Assembly (NCBI RefSeq): GCF_002099195.1
Contig: NZ_NBYX01000026.1
Coordinates: forward strand, 23,378 to 87,377
Direction: 5' to 3'
DNA: 64,000 bases
DNA from: Burkholderia puraquae
GTDB lineage: Bacteria > Pseudomonadota > Gammaproteobacteria > Burkholderiales > Burkholderiaceae
The translations under genes were made by a program, and so were the position numbers. Within the stretch, counting starts at the first letter, position 1, and each line of letters opens with the position of its first letter. Below are positions 43,688 to 52,387 of this stretch, in pieces. Under the pieces are notes generated by a model. The model was not told where the DNA came from and did no database searches. It worked only from the letters and a program-made list of their open reading frames with translations.

Positions 43688-44862
43688 CCTGCACGCCCCT
43701 TCGCGAGCGTGGTCGCGGCTTCGAACATGACGGCCGCCACCAGCGCGAGCGCGATCGTCGGGATCGCGCCGAGCAGCACGAGATCGGCGGCCGATTGCCC
43801 GATCCCCTGGAAGATGAAGGTGCCGAAGCCGCCGCCGCCGATCAGCGCGGCGACCGCGGTCAGCCCGATGTTCTGCACGAGCACGATGCGCACGCCGCTG
43901 AGGATCACCGGCAGGGCGAGCACGAGATCGACGCGCAGCAACCGCTGGGTGCGCGTCATGCCCATCGCGCGCGCCGCTTCGGTCACGTGCGGCGGCACTT
44001 GCCCGAGACCGACCACGACGCTCGACGCGATCGGCAGCAGCGAATACAGGAACAGCGCGAGCACGGCCGGCGCGACGCCGATGCCGCGGATGCCGAGCGC
44101 GGCCGCGAGCGGCACGTGCGCGGCGAGCAGGCCGAGCGGCGCCATCATCAGCCCGTACATCGCGATGCTGGGGATCGTCTGCACGATATTGAGCACGGGC
44201 ATCGCGACGGTGCGCACGGCCGCGATGCGCGCGCAGGCGATGCCGAGCGGCACGCCCGCGACGAGCGCGGCAGCCACCGAGCCACCGGCGAGCGATACGT
44301 GCCGGATCGCTTCGCGCCAGAAGTCGTCGCTGCGCACCGCGTATTCGCGCATCACGGAGAGGCCATCCCACCAGCCGCTCGCGAGCGGCACCGAAATCGC
44401 CGCGATCGCGACGACGAGCGCGGCGAGGCGCCGCCACGGGCCGAATGCGAGCCGCGCGAGCGCGTCCGCGACGAGCACGGCCCATGCGAACAGCAGCAGC
44501 CAGACGCCGGAGGAGGGCGACACGCGGGCGAGCATGTCGTCAGGTGCGACGACGTGCGTCGCAGCCGCGCCGACCGCGTACGCGAGCGTCGCGAGCCACG
44601 TGCAACCGGCCACGAGCCGCCACGCGGGGCGGCTCGCCGTCATCGCCCACAGCGCGCCGACGATCCACAGCGCGGCGAGCGCGGCGCCCTGCAGGGCCGG
44701 CAGCGCGGCGAACAGCGACAGATCCGTGCCGGCCGCGATGCGGTTCGGCCGCAGCACCGCGAACGGCAGGCCGAGCACGGCGACGATCGTCAGGATACCG
44801 ATCAGGATGCCGACCTTGTCCGCCGTGATGCGCCGCGCGGACGCTGCCGCGCGACCCGTCAT
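43684..44862 (-). CDS. yehY: Osmoprotectant ABC importer permease, long (YehY-like)
   Basis: 392 residues. An N-terminal extension of about 170 residues with several membrane helices precedes the usual permease domain (about 190-385, containing VTEAARAMGMTRTQRLLRVD and IQTIPSIAMYGLM-type segments). This extension is the mark of YehY versus other betaine permeases. It lies between the binding protein and ATPase genes in the same order as yehZYXW. Confidence 0.87.
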   Translation of the reverse strand: MTGRAAASARRITADKVGILIGILTIVAVLGLPFAVLRPNRIAAGTDLSLFAALPALQGAALAALWIVGALWAMTASRPAWRLVAGCTWLATLAYAVGAAATHVVAPDDMLARVSPSSGVWLLLFAWAVLVADALARLAFGPWRRLAALVVAIAAISVPLASGWWDGLSVMREYAVRSDDFWREAIRHVSLAGGSVAAALVAGVPLGIACARIAAVRTVAMPVLNIVQTIPSIAMYGLMMAPLGLLAAHVPLAAALGIRGIGVAPAVLALFLYSLLPIASSVVVGLGQVPPHVTEAARAMGMTRTQRLLRVDLVLALPVILSGVRIVLVQNIGLTAVAALIGGGGFGTFIFQGIGQSAADLVLLGAIPTIALALVAAVMFEAATTLAKGRAG

Positions 44863-45782
44863 TTAACGAAGCCCTTCGCTTTCAGGTAGCTTTTCGCGAC
44901 GCCGGCGGCCGGCTCGCCGTTGATCTGGATGCGCGCGTTCAGCGTTTGCAGCGTCTTCAGGTCGAGGCTCGCGAACACGGGCTTCAGGTAGTCGGCGATC
45001 TGCGGATGCGCTTTCAGCACGGCTTCGCGGATCACCGGCGCGGGAGCGTAGACGGGCTGCACGTGCTTGTCGTCGTCGAGTACCGCGAGGCCGCTCGACG
45101 AGATCCCGCCGTCGGTGCCGTAGACCATCGCGGCATTCACGCCGTCGGTCTGGTTCGCGGCGGCCTTGATGGTCGCGGCCGTGTCGCCGCCGGACAGCAC
45201 GACGAGCTGGTCGGGCTTCAGCTTGAAGCCATACGCTTTTTCGAACGACGGCAGGGCCGACGCGCTGTTCACGAATTCAGCCGACGCCGCGAGCTTCACC
45301 TTGCCGCCGCCGGCGACCCACTTGCCGAAATCGGAGAAGGTCTTCAGGTGCTGCGACTGCGCGACGGGTGCGAGCACGGCGACGCCCCACGTGTTGTTCG
45401 CGGGCGCCGGGGCGAGCCATACGAGATGGTTCGCCGCGTAGTCGAGTTGCTTCGCAGTGTCGTAGCCCTGGCTCGCATTCTTCCACAGGGGATCGTCGGC
45501 CTTGTTGAAGAAGAACGCGGCGTTGCCGGTGTATTCGGGGTAGATGTCGATCTCGCCGCTCGTGAGCGCCTTGCGCACGATCGGCGTGGTGCCGAGCGCG
45601 ATCTTTTCGGTGACGGCGATGCCGTGCGCCTTCAGCACCTGCGCGATGAGGTTGCCGAGCAGGTTGCCTTCGGTGTCGATCTTCGACGACACCACGACGG
45701 GCGTGTCGGCACGCGCGCCGGGCGCGACGAGGGTAGCGGCGAGCGCGAGGCCCAGGATCCGGGCGGGCAGGGCGAGCTTCAT
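44859..45782 (-). CDS. yehZ: Osmoprotectant ABC importer substrate-binding protein (YehZ-like)
   Basis: 307 residues. Signal peptide about 1-25 (VAPGARA-DT). The OpuAC-type fold shows VVVSSKIDTEGNLLGNLIAQ and EIDIYPEYTGNAAFFFNKAD, typical for YehZ/OsmF/OpuCC binding proteins. It is the first gene of the block. The start is the ATG at 45782, with GGAG 8 bases upstream; the ATG nine bases earlier is too close to that site. YehZ proteins bind glycine betaine weakly, so the true ligand may be a related compound. Confidence 0.88.
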   Translation of the reverse strand: MKLALPARILGLALAATLVAPGARADTPVVVSSKIDTEGNLLGNLIAQVLKAHGIAVTEKIALGTTPIVRKALTSGEIDIYPEYTGNAAFFFNKADDPLWKNASQGYDTAKQLDYAANHLVWLAPAPANNTWGVAVLAPVAQSQHLKTFSDFGKWVAGGGKVKLAASAEFVNSASALPSFEKAYGFKLKPDQLVVLSGGDTAATIKAAANQTDGVNAAMVYGTDGGISSSGLAVLDDDKHVQPVYAPAPVIREAVLKAHPQIADYLKPVFASLDLKTLQTLNARIQINGEPAAGVAKSYLKAKGFVK

Positions 45783-45948
45783 ACGGGCCATTCTCCAGGA
45801 CGGGGGCGTACGCCGAAAGTTACTTGACTGAGCCGGCTTTGGCAAACGGCATGGGCGGCGTGCCCACAGCCCGTGTGGGGATAACCCGCAGCCGTCTCGC
45901 GGGATTGTTACACTGAAATCCGTTCCCGCCTTGCCGACACTTCCTGAC

Positions 45949-46878
45949 ATGAAGCCCGAGTTGCTGGTTCTGATCGCATTGCGCGGCGACGCGCATCGCG
46001 AGATCGCCGCGTCGTTCGACGTGCGCCATGCCCCCACACCCGAAGCACGCGAACGCGCGATCGCCGAACACGGCGGCACGATACGCGCGGTGCTGACCAA
46101 CGGCAGCACGGGGCTCACCGCAGCCGAGATCGATCGCCTTCCGCAACTCACGTTCGTCAGCGCGCTCGGCGCCGGCTACGAGCACATCGACGTCGCGCAC
46201 GCGAAGGCGCGCGGCATTACCGTGGTCACGGGCGCCGGCACCAACGACGATTGCGTCGCCGATCACGCATTCGCGCTGCTGCTCGCGGCCGTGCGCAACG
46301 TCGTGCAGCTCGACGCGAAAACCCGCGCGGGGGTATGGCGCGACGAATTGCCGATGCCGCCGAACGTGTCGGGCAAGAGGCTCGGCATCGTCGGTCTCGG
46401 CAAGATCGGCGAGAAGTGCGCGCGCCGCGCGGCCGGCTTCGATATCGAGATCGGTTATCACAACCGGTCGGAGAAGAACGTCCCTTACCGCTATTTCGAC
46501 CGTGTCGACGCGCTCGCGCGGTGGGCCGATTTCCTGATCGTCGCGACGCCGGGCGGTGCGGGCACGCGGCACCTGATCGATCGCGCGGTGCTCGATGCGC
46601 TCGGCCCCGGCGGGTTCGTCGTCAACGTGTCGCGCGGCAGCGTTGTCGATACCGCTGCTTTGGCGGAGGCGTTGCGCGAACGGCGCATTGCGGGCGCAGG
46701 GCTCGACGTGTACGAAGGCGAACCCGAGCCGCCGCGCGCGCTGACGGATCTCGACGGCGTCGTGCTGACGCCGCACATGGGCGGCTGGTCGCCCGAGGCG
46801 CTCGATCGCTCGGTGCAGCAGTTCATCGACAATGCCGAGCGGCACTTTTCAGGGCAGCCGGTGCTGACGCCGGTGTGA
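45949..46878 (+). CDS. D-2-hydroxyacid dehydrogenase (NAD(P)-dependent)
   Basis: 309 residues. Motifs: GIVGLGKIGEKCARRAAGFD (GxGxxG, about 151-156), the substrate Arg in VVNVSRGSVVDTAALAEAL, the Glu in AGLDVYEGEPEPP and the catalytic His in LTPHMGGWSPEAL. The family reduces glyoxylate, hydroxypyruvate or other 2-keto acids. Arg followed by residues N-R-S-E (YHNRSEKN) at the cofactor site suggests NADP(H) preference. Substrate not assigned. It converges on the NUDIX gene. Confidence 0.92.
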   Translation: MKPELLVLIALRGDAHREIAASFDVRHAPTPEARERAIAEHGGTIRAVLTNGSTGLTAAEIDRLPQLTFVSALGAGYEHIDVAHAKARGITVVTGAGTNDDCVADHAFALLLAAVRNVVQLDAKTRAGVWRDELPMPPNVSGKRLGIVGLGKIGEKCARRAAGFDIEIGYHNRSEKNVPYRYFDRVDALARWADFLIVATPGGAGTRHLIDRAVLDALGPGGFVVNVSRGSVVDTAALAEALRERRIAGAGLDVYEGEPEPPRALTDLDGVVLTPHMGGWSPEALDRSVQQFIDNAERHFSGQPVLTPV

Positions 46879-46899
46879 CGGCGAGACGGCGGGCGCGAA

Positions 46900-47268
46900 T
46901 CAGGCCGCCTGCTTGCAGAACGCCCAATAGAACGCCGGCAGGTTTGCCGGCTTGTCGGCATCGAGGTCGATCCAGCCGAACCGGTCGTGCTCGTCGCTCA
47001 GGACGATTTCGTGCCGATCGACCTGGCACTCGAAGCACACGATGAGCACGCGCTTGCCCGGCACGACCTCGCACGAACGGCTCGCCACGTAGCGGATCGC
47101 CGATGCGACGATCCCGCATTCCTCCTGCACTTCGCGTGCGACGGTTTCTTCGAGCGATTCGCCCGCTTCGGGCCAGCCGCCCGGCAACTCCCATTCGTCG
47201 CGCGGATTGCGCAGGAACAGGACCGAGCGGCCGTCGCGGATGATGGCTTTGGCGCTGATGGGGATCAT
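46900..47268 (-). CDS. NUDIX hydrolase
   Basis: 122 residues. The NUDIX box (GX5EX7REUXEEXGU) is complete at about residues 32-54, starting GGWPEAGESLEE and ending EVQEECGI. Members hydrolyse nucleoside diphosphates linked to another group, such as oxidised nucleotides or ADP-sugars. The substrate cannot be told from sequence. It is a small single gene. Confidence 0.93.
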   Translation of the reverse strand: MIPISAKAIIRDGRSVLFLRNPRDEWELPGGWPEAGESLEETVAREVQEECGIVASAIRYVASRSCEVVPGKRVLIVCFECQVDRHEIVLSDEHDRFGWIDLDADKPANLPAFYWAFCKQAA

Positions 47269-47399
47269 GTGGGTTCACCGTTGGCATTCGACTTTCGCAG
47301 CCTATCGCAGGTGTTCCCTTCGTGCAGCGATCCCCCGCCGGCGCCGACCGGCGCGCAGGCGGGGGAGGCCGTGCCGTTACGCCGGCAGCCGGCGGGCGA

Positions 47400-49370
47400 C
47401 TACGCGCCCGTGGACGACGAGGCCAGCGGCACCGTCACCGACGTGCCGGCCGGATCGAGCGTCAGGCCCGTGCCCGGCGTCGGCCGCAGCGTTGCCTCGT
47501 TGTCGCTGGACAGCACGACGAGCCCCAGCCGGTGGCCGGCTTCCAGCTTGTAGTCACGCGGCATGAACGTCAGCTTCAGGTCGTACGGCATCCCGGGCAG
47601 CACGGGCTCCGAGCGCCACTCGGACCACCGGTTGCGCGGGTCGGTCCACGCACGCGTGACGATCGTGGCCGTACCGTCCGGCGCGCGATCGACCAGCAGG
47701 GCCGTCACGTTGGCCACCGCCGTGAAGGTCAGCCTGACGCGTGCGGTCGCGGCGCCGGACAGGCGTGTCGCGGCCGTGAGCGGCGCGGTCTCGAAACGGC
47801 TGCGGTTCTCGCCCGTCGGCGCGTTCGCCAGCGTGAGCGCGGGAATGCGCGCATCGTCGGTGAAGCGCGCGAGCGGGCCGCCGCTCGGCAGCCGCAGCAG
47901 CGTGCCGGTGCCCGCGCCGTCGCCGCCGGCAAAATACGTGACCGGCGTGGCGTGGCGTGCGGCCCAGTCCGTTTCCTTCAGCAGCGTGCCGTCGGCCTGC
48001 TCGATCACCGCGCGGGGATCGCGTTCGACGCCGTTGTCGTAACCGACCAGATAACGCGTAAACCAGCGGTTCACTTCCGCGGTCCACGCATCGGCCATCG
48101 CCGGCACGCGGGTCGGGTCGGTGTGCTTCAGGCGATGCAGCCACAGCTGCGTCGGCACGCCCTGGCGCCGCATCGCGAGATGCCACGAGGTCGACTGGTC
48201 GACGCGCACGTTGTCGTCGGTCAGCCCCTGCGCGACGAGCGCCGGCGCGACCGCGAACGCGGACGGGATGTCGCGCGCGGCCCAGAACGGCGAATAGTCG
48301 CCGGTCGCGCGGTTTTCCTGTTGCAGTGCTTCATCGATCAGGTGCGTGCAACGCTCCGGATGCGCGTTCGTCAGCAGCGCCTTGATGTACACGTCGACGT
48401 CTTCGCCCTGATAGCCTTCCGGCGCGCGCACGAGCCCGCCCGAGCGGTAGTAGCCGTACATGTTCGTCAGCCCGGCCACCGGCACGATCGCGTCGAGCCC
48501 GCGCGTGCGCAGGCTCGCGACCATCTTCGGCAGCGTGCCGTCGTACGACACGCCGTACATGCCGACGTGGCCCGTCGACCAGTTCGCGACGACCGCCTTG
48601 CCGCTCGCGTCCTTCGCGGTCGCGTCGCGGCCGAGCCAGCGGATCACCGATGCCATCGCGACCGATTCGTCGCGCGTGAGGATCGTCGGGCAGCCGTCCG
48701 AGCCGGCGGTGCCGAGCGAATCCGCGTAGACGATCGTGAAGCCGCGCGGAATGAAGTAGCCCTCGATCCACGAGCGCCCGGCGGCGGCCGCTTCGACCTG
48801 CTGGAGCATCCGCACCTGCGGCGCGGCGGCCATGATGCGCGCGGACGTCGATGCGGACGCGGCGGCCGATGCGTTGGCGGCGGGGTGCGGCGTGCCGTCG
48901 AGTTCGACGTCGACGTCGTGGTTGGGGCTGTCGGCGAGGCCCGCGTAGTACGGGCTCGCGAGCACGATGACGGGGGTGCGTGCGCCGTTCGCGGTTTCGC
49001 TCGGGCGCACGACGCGCACGTGGATGCGGTCGCGCGTGCCGTCGCCGTCGGAATCGACCGGCGTGTCGACCCACGCGTTCTCCTCGATCGTGCCGCCCGA
49101 CAGCGACGGCTGCACCTGGCCGTTCGCGATCACGGGGCGGTAGCGGCCGCCGCTGGCCGGATTGGCGTACGGGACGCCGGACGGCGAAATGCGGGATGCG
49201 AGCGGCTGCTTGTCGGCCGCCGATGCGGCGGCCCCCTCCTGTTGGCCCTGCGCGAGCGCGGAGACGCCCGCCACGCTGCCGCCGTCGTCGCCGCCGCACG
49301 CGGCGAGCGTCGTGGCTGCAACGAGCGCGGGAAGCCACGCGCGACGCAATCCGGTTCGATGAATGTTCAT
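47400..49370 (-). CDS. Secreted CocE/NonD-type alpha/beta hydrolase (Xaa-Pro dipeptidyl-peptidase-like) lipoprotein
   Basis: 656 residues. The N-terminal lipoprotein signal has lipobox LAACGG (about 20-25), predicting an anchor in the outer or inner membrane facing the periplasm. The S15/CocE catalytic domain has nucleophile Ser in HVGMYGVSYDGTLPKM. The C-terminal jelly-roll domain begins near TRLSGAATARVRLTFTAVA, as in X-Pro dipeptidyl peptidases and cocaine esterase. It probably cleaves peptides or esters; the substrate is unknown. The ATG at 49370 has GAGG 6 bases upstream. Confidence 0.87.
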   Translation of the reverse strand: MNIHRTGLRRAWLPALVAATTLAACGGDDGGSVAGVSALAQGQQEGAAASAADKQPLASRISPSGVPYANPASGGRYRPVIANGQVQPSLSGGTIEENAWVDTPVDSDGDGTRDRIHVRVVRPSETANGARTPVIVLASPYYAGLADSPNHDVDVELDGTPHPAANASAAASASTSARIMAAAPQVRMLQQVEAAAAGRSWIEGYFIPRGFTIVYADSLGTAGSDGCPTILTRDESVAMASVIRWLGRDATAKDASGKAVVANWSTGHVGMYGVSYDGTLPKMVASLRTRGLDAIVPVAGLTNMYGYYRSGGLVRAPEGYQGEDVDVYIKALLTNAHPERCTHLIDEALQQENRATGDYSPFWAARDIPSAFAVAPALVAQGLTDDNVRVDQSTSWHLAMRRQGVPTQLWLHRLKHTDPTRVPAMADAWTAEVNRWFTRYLVGYDNGVERDPRAVIEQADGTLLKETDWAARHATPVTYFAGGDGAGTGTLLRLPSGGPLARFTDDARIPALTLANAPTGENRSRFETAPLTAATRLSGAATARVRLTFTAVANVTALLVDRAPDGTATIVTRAWTDPRNRWSEWRSEPVLPGMPYDLKLTFMPRDYKLEAGHRLGLVVLSSDNEATLRPTPGTGLTLDPAGTSVTVPLASSSTGA

Positions 49371-49966
49371 TGTCGACCTCATTCTTGTTTGTGATTGTCC
49401 GGAACCGGCCGGCCCGCGATATGCCCCCTGCGGCCCGGCCGGGTGCTGCATCGGATGAAGCGGAACTGCACCTTCGAAAGCACCGGGCGCAACGCCCGGG
49501 TGTCACGGCCGGCGTCGACGCGCGTCACGCATCGCGCAACCCGGCGGGTGTCGGGGCGACCGCATCGCCCCGACCGGAAAGCGTCAGCGCGGCGGCCGAT
49601 TCATGCCGCACGGTCGACGCGAGGCCGGCGGCACGAAATGAATGGAGGAGTGCGAATCAAATACGGGCATGCCCGATCTTCCTTCAGGTTTCAGATGAAA
49701 CGGAACGGCATGATGCGATGAGGCGGGGATGTTGCGAACGGCGGTGCTGCAACGGCAGGAAAGCGCGACGGGAGTCGGCAGGGCTGGCCGGATTGCTTTC
49801 CGGAAGCTTGCGCAAACTTATCTCAGTGAAATCTCGGTGTCAAACTTTTTTAGTTTCAGTCAAACAAAGTTTTTCGATGTGCCCCGCGGTCGACAGGAGA
49901 TCGGTCTAAATTTCCGGGAAATCTGTCCGTAAACGGTAAAAAATAGCTTGAAAGGAGAGAGAGGGC
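49371..49966. other. Intergenic region upstream of the hydrolase gene and the 270-residue gene
   Basis: Nearly 600 bases with no supported gene. Short open frames have no ribosome binding sites. The right end (about 49810-49950) is distinctly A/T-rich (runs such as CTTTTTTAG and CAAAGTTTTT), fitting a promoter for the gene at 49967. The left part holds the promoter of the leftward lipoprotein gene. No repeat recognised. Confidence 0.45.
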
Positions 49967-50779
49967 ATGCCGATTTCAGTCACGGCAGCGAGCGGTCTTT
50001 CGCTCGTGCAGATCGCGCAGGAAGCCGCGCTCGACGGGCGTCAACAGACGGACGCCGCGTCCGGGAAACCGCAGGACACGCCGATTGCGGTCCGGGCGCT
50101 GGATCAGGACGCGATGCACGCGGCGCGCATGAAGCAGATGTCGATGCTGGGTGACCTGTCGACGAAGCTGCGCGGCGTCACCAGCCAGCTCGCGACGAGC
50201 CTGCACGAGATCATCGCGAAGCGCCCGGATCTGGCCGACGCGCAGTTCGACTTCACGACCGACGACGGCCGGATCGAGGTCGTGTCGAAGACGATGACGG
50301 AAAGCGATCGCGCGTGGGTGGAGTCGACGCTGAACGCGAATGCGGGCCTCGTGCTCGCGACGCGCGAGTTTCACCGGCAGGCCGTCGATTTCGCCGAGCA
50401 GGGCGCGGCGGCCGTGGGCGAGACGTTCACGGACGACGATCGCAAGGTGGCCAGCCAGCGCGCCGACGCGGGCTTCCTCTTCATGAAGGAGATCAACACG
50501 TCCGTCGCGCGCAACCGGAAGTTCGAAGAGGCCGGCGGGCACTTCACCACGCAGGACGGCATGCCGCTGAAGTTCGAGCCGTCGGCCGGCAGCGCGCGCG
50601 GCACGCTCGCGCTGCTGGATACCGACCGTCAGTTGTCGTCGGGCGCGGCGATCTTCGTCGACGATTCGGGGCAGAAGACGTACGGCAGGCGCGCGGAACT
50701 GATCGACGTCGGCTTCGGGGCTGCGTTCGCGGGCATCCTGAACGGCCGCAACAGCATCGGTTTCCACGAGATCGCATAA
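49967..50779 (+). CDS. Unknown 270-residue protein
   Basis: 270 residues with GGAGAGAGAGGG just before the ATG, so translation is well supported. There is no signal peptide or membrane segment. The first ~50 residues are Ala/Gln-rich and low in order. The region about 50-130 is helical (MKQMSMLGDLSTKLRGVTSQ), and about 205-270 contains Gly-rich strands (DDSGQKTYGRRAELIDVGF). Its isolated position, own A/T-rich promoter and disordered N-terminus would fit a secreted or host-interacting protein, but that is speculation. No family recognised. Confidence 0.7.
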   Translation: MPISVTAASGLSLVQIAQEAALDGRQQTDAASGKPQDTPIAVRALDQDAMHAARMKQMSMLGDLSTKLRGVTSQLATSLHEIIAKRPDLADAQFDFTTDDGRIEVVSKTMTESDRAWVESTLNANAGLVLATREFHRQAVDFAEQGAAAVGETFTDDDRKVASQRADAGFLFMKEINTSVARNRKFEEAGGHFTTQDGMPLKFEPSAGSARGTLALLDTDRQLSSGAAIFVDDSGQKTYGRRAELIDVGFGAAFAGILNGRNSIGFHEIA

Positions 50780-50831
50780 CGGCGCGCTACGCCTCGCCTC
50801 GCCTCGCCCCGCCGCGCCGGCCGCCGCGCGC

Positions 50832-52085
50832 CTATTCGTCGCGCAGCGCTTCGGCCGGCCGCACCCGCGCGGCGCGCCAGCTCGGGTAAAGCGTTGCGAC
50901 GCACGACATCAGGAACGCGGCCGCGGCGATCTCGATCACGTCGGCCGCCGCGAGCTTCGACGGCAGCGAACTGAGGAAGTACACGGACGGCGTCAGGAAG
51001 CGGATGCCGAGCAACTGCTCGATCGCCGGCAGCACCCACGGGATGCTCACCGCGATCGCACAGCCGAGCGCGACGCCCGCCAGCGTGCCGGCGAGGCCGA
51101 TCGTCATCCCCTGGATCGCGAAGACCTTCATGATCGACCCGGGCGGCGCGCCGAGCGTGCGCAGGATCGCGATGTCGCCCTGCTTCTGCGTGACGGTCAT
51201 CACGAGCGACGACACGAGGTTGAACGCGGCGACCGCGACGATCAGCATCAGGATCAGCGACAGCATGCGCTTTTGCAGCCGCTCGGCCTCGAACCACGTG
51301 CGGTTCTGCCGCGTCCAGTCGCGGATATAGAGGTCGCCCGACAGCGTGCGCGACAGTTCCAGCGCGATCTCCGGCGCGCGCTGCAGATCGTCGAGGCGCA
51401 GCCGGATGCCGGTCGGCGCGCGCACGTTGAACAGCATCTGCGCGTCGCGGATATGGATGTATGCGAGCGCGCTGTCGTACTGGTAGTGGCCCGACTCGAA
51501 CGTGCCGACCACGTTGAACTGCCGGAACTGCGGCAGCGCGTCGCCGATGCGCGCGGTGTTGCCGGGCGCGAAGAACGTGATGCGGTCGCCGATCTTCACG
51601 TGCAGCGCGTCGGCCAGCGCCGAGCCGAGCACGATGCCCATCTCGCCCGGCACGAGCGCGTCGAGCCGCCCGGTCTTCAGCTTGCGCGCGATCTCGGACA
51701 CGCGCGGCTCGAGCACGGGATCGATGCCGCGCAGCGCGACGCCCGTCACGCTGCCCGCGTTCGTCAGCAGCGCCTGCGCATCGACATAGGGCGCGACGGC
51801 GCGCACCGCCGGATTCTGCAGCGATTCGTGCGCGGTGAGCCGCCAGTCGGGCATCGCGCCGGCCGGCGAGAAGATTTCCACGTGCGCGAGCACCGACAGC
51901 ATCCGGTCGCGCACTTCGGTCCGGAATCCGTTCATCACCGACAGCACGACGATCAGCGCGGCGACGCCGAGCGCGATGCCGGCCATCGCGGCGCCGGCAA
52001 TGAACGACACGAAGCCGTCGCCAGCCGAGCGCCGGCCGCCGCGTGCATAGCGCAGCCCGATCTGCCATTCGAACGGGAGTTTCAA
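50832..52085 (-). CDS. LolC/LolE-type lipoprotein-releasing ABC permease
   Basis: 417 residues from the TTG at 52085 (AAGGAAA about 6 bases upstream). The start LKLPFEWQIGLRYAR and AGIALGVAALIVVLSVMNGF are characteristic of LolC/LolE. Four membrane segments with a large periplasmic MacB-like domain between the first two. LolCDE transfers outer-membrane lipoproteins from the inner membrane to LolA. No lolD ATPase is adjacent, which is unusual, so this could be an extra copy working with a remote LolD. ATG codons at 52100 and 52115 are alternatives but extend past the conserved start. Confidence 0.87.
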   Translation of the reverse strand: MKLPFEWQIGLRYARGGRRSAGDGFVSFIAGAAMAGIALGVAALIVVLSVMNGFRTEVRDRMLSVLAHVEIFSPAGAMPDWRLTAHESLQNPAVRAVAPYVDAQALLTNAGSVTGVALRGIDPVLEPRVSEIARKLKTGRLDALVPGEMGIVLGSALADALHVKIGDRITFFAPGNTARIGDALPQFRQFNVVGTFESGHYQYDSALAYIHIRDAQMLFNVRAPTGIRLRLDDLQRAPEIALELSRTLSGDLYIRDWTRQNRTWFEAERLQKRMLSLILMLIVAVAAFNLVSSLVMTVTQKQGDIAILRTLGAPPGSIMKVFAIQGMTIGLAGTLAGVALGCAIAVSIPWVLPAIEQLLGIRFLTPSVYFLSSLPSKLAAADVIEIAAAAFLMSCVATLYPSWRAARVRPAEALRDE

Positions 52086-52387
52086 GCGGTTTCCTTTCAT
52101 TTCGATTCGAATCATGCCGAGCCGCGCATTCTAGCGAACCGGGCACCGCCGTGCGTAGAGGTTGCGCCATTGAAGACCGATATCCACCCGACCGGCCGGT
52201 TATCCAGCGGCGTTGCGCGCCGGCACACCGATATTTCCATCGTTTCGGGTCTGATCGATAATGGCGCCCAGCATCCGGTCGAATATTCCAAGTACTACGG
52301 CGCAACCGGGCCGCGCCGTCACAGACCCATAACAATTCGGGGAAAGTTGCCGCACCCGGCAGCATGTCCTTGACAAGGAAATAACAA
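52086..52387. other. Intergenic region between the LolC/E-like and alpha-2-macroglobulin genes
   Basis: About 300 bases with divergent promoters expected. No supported gene. The macroglobulin start is preceded by AAGGAA at about 52375-52380. Nothing else recognised. Confidence 0.45.
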
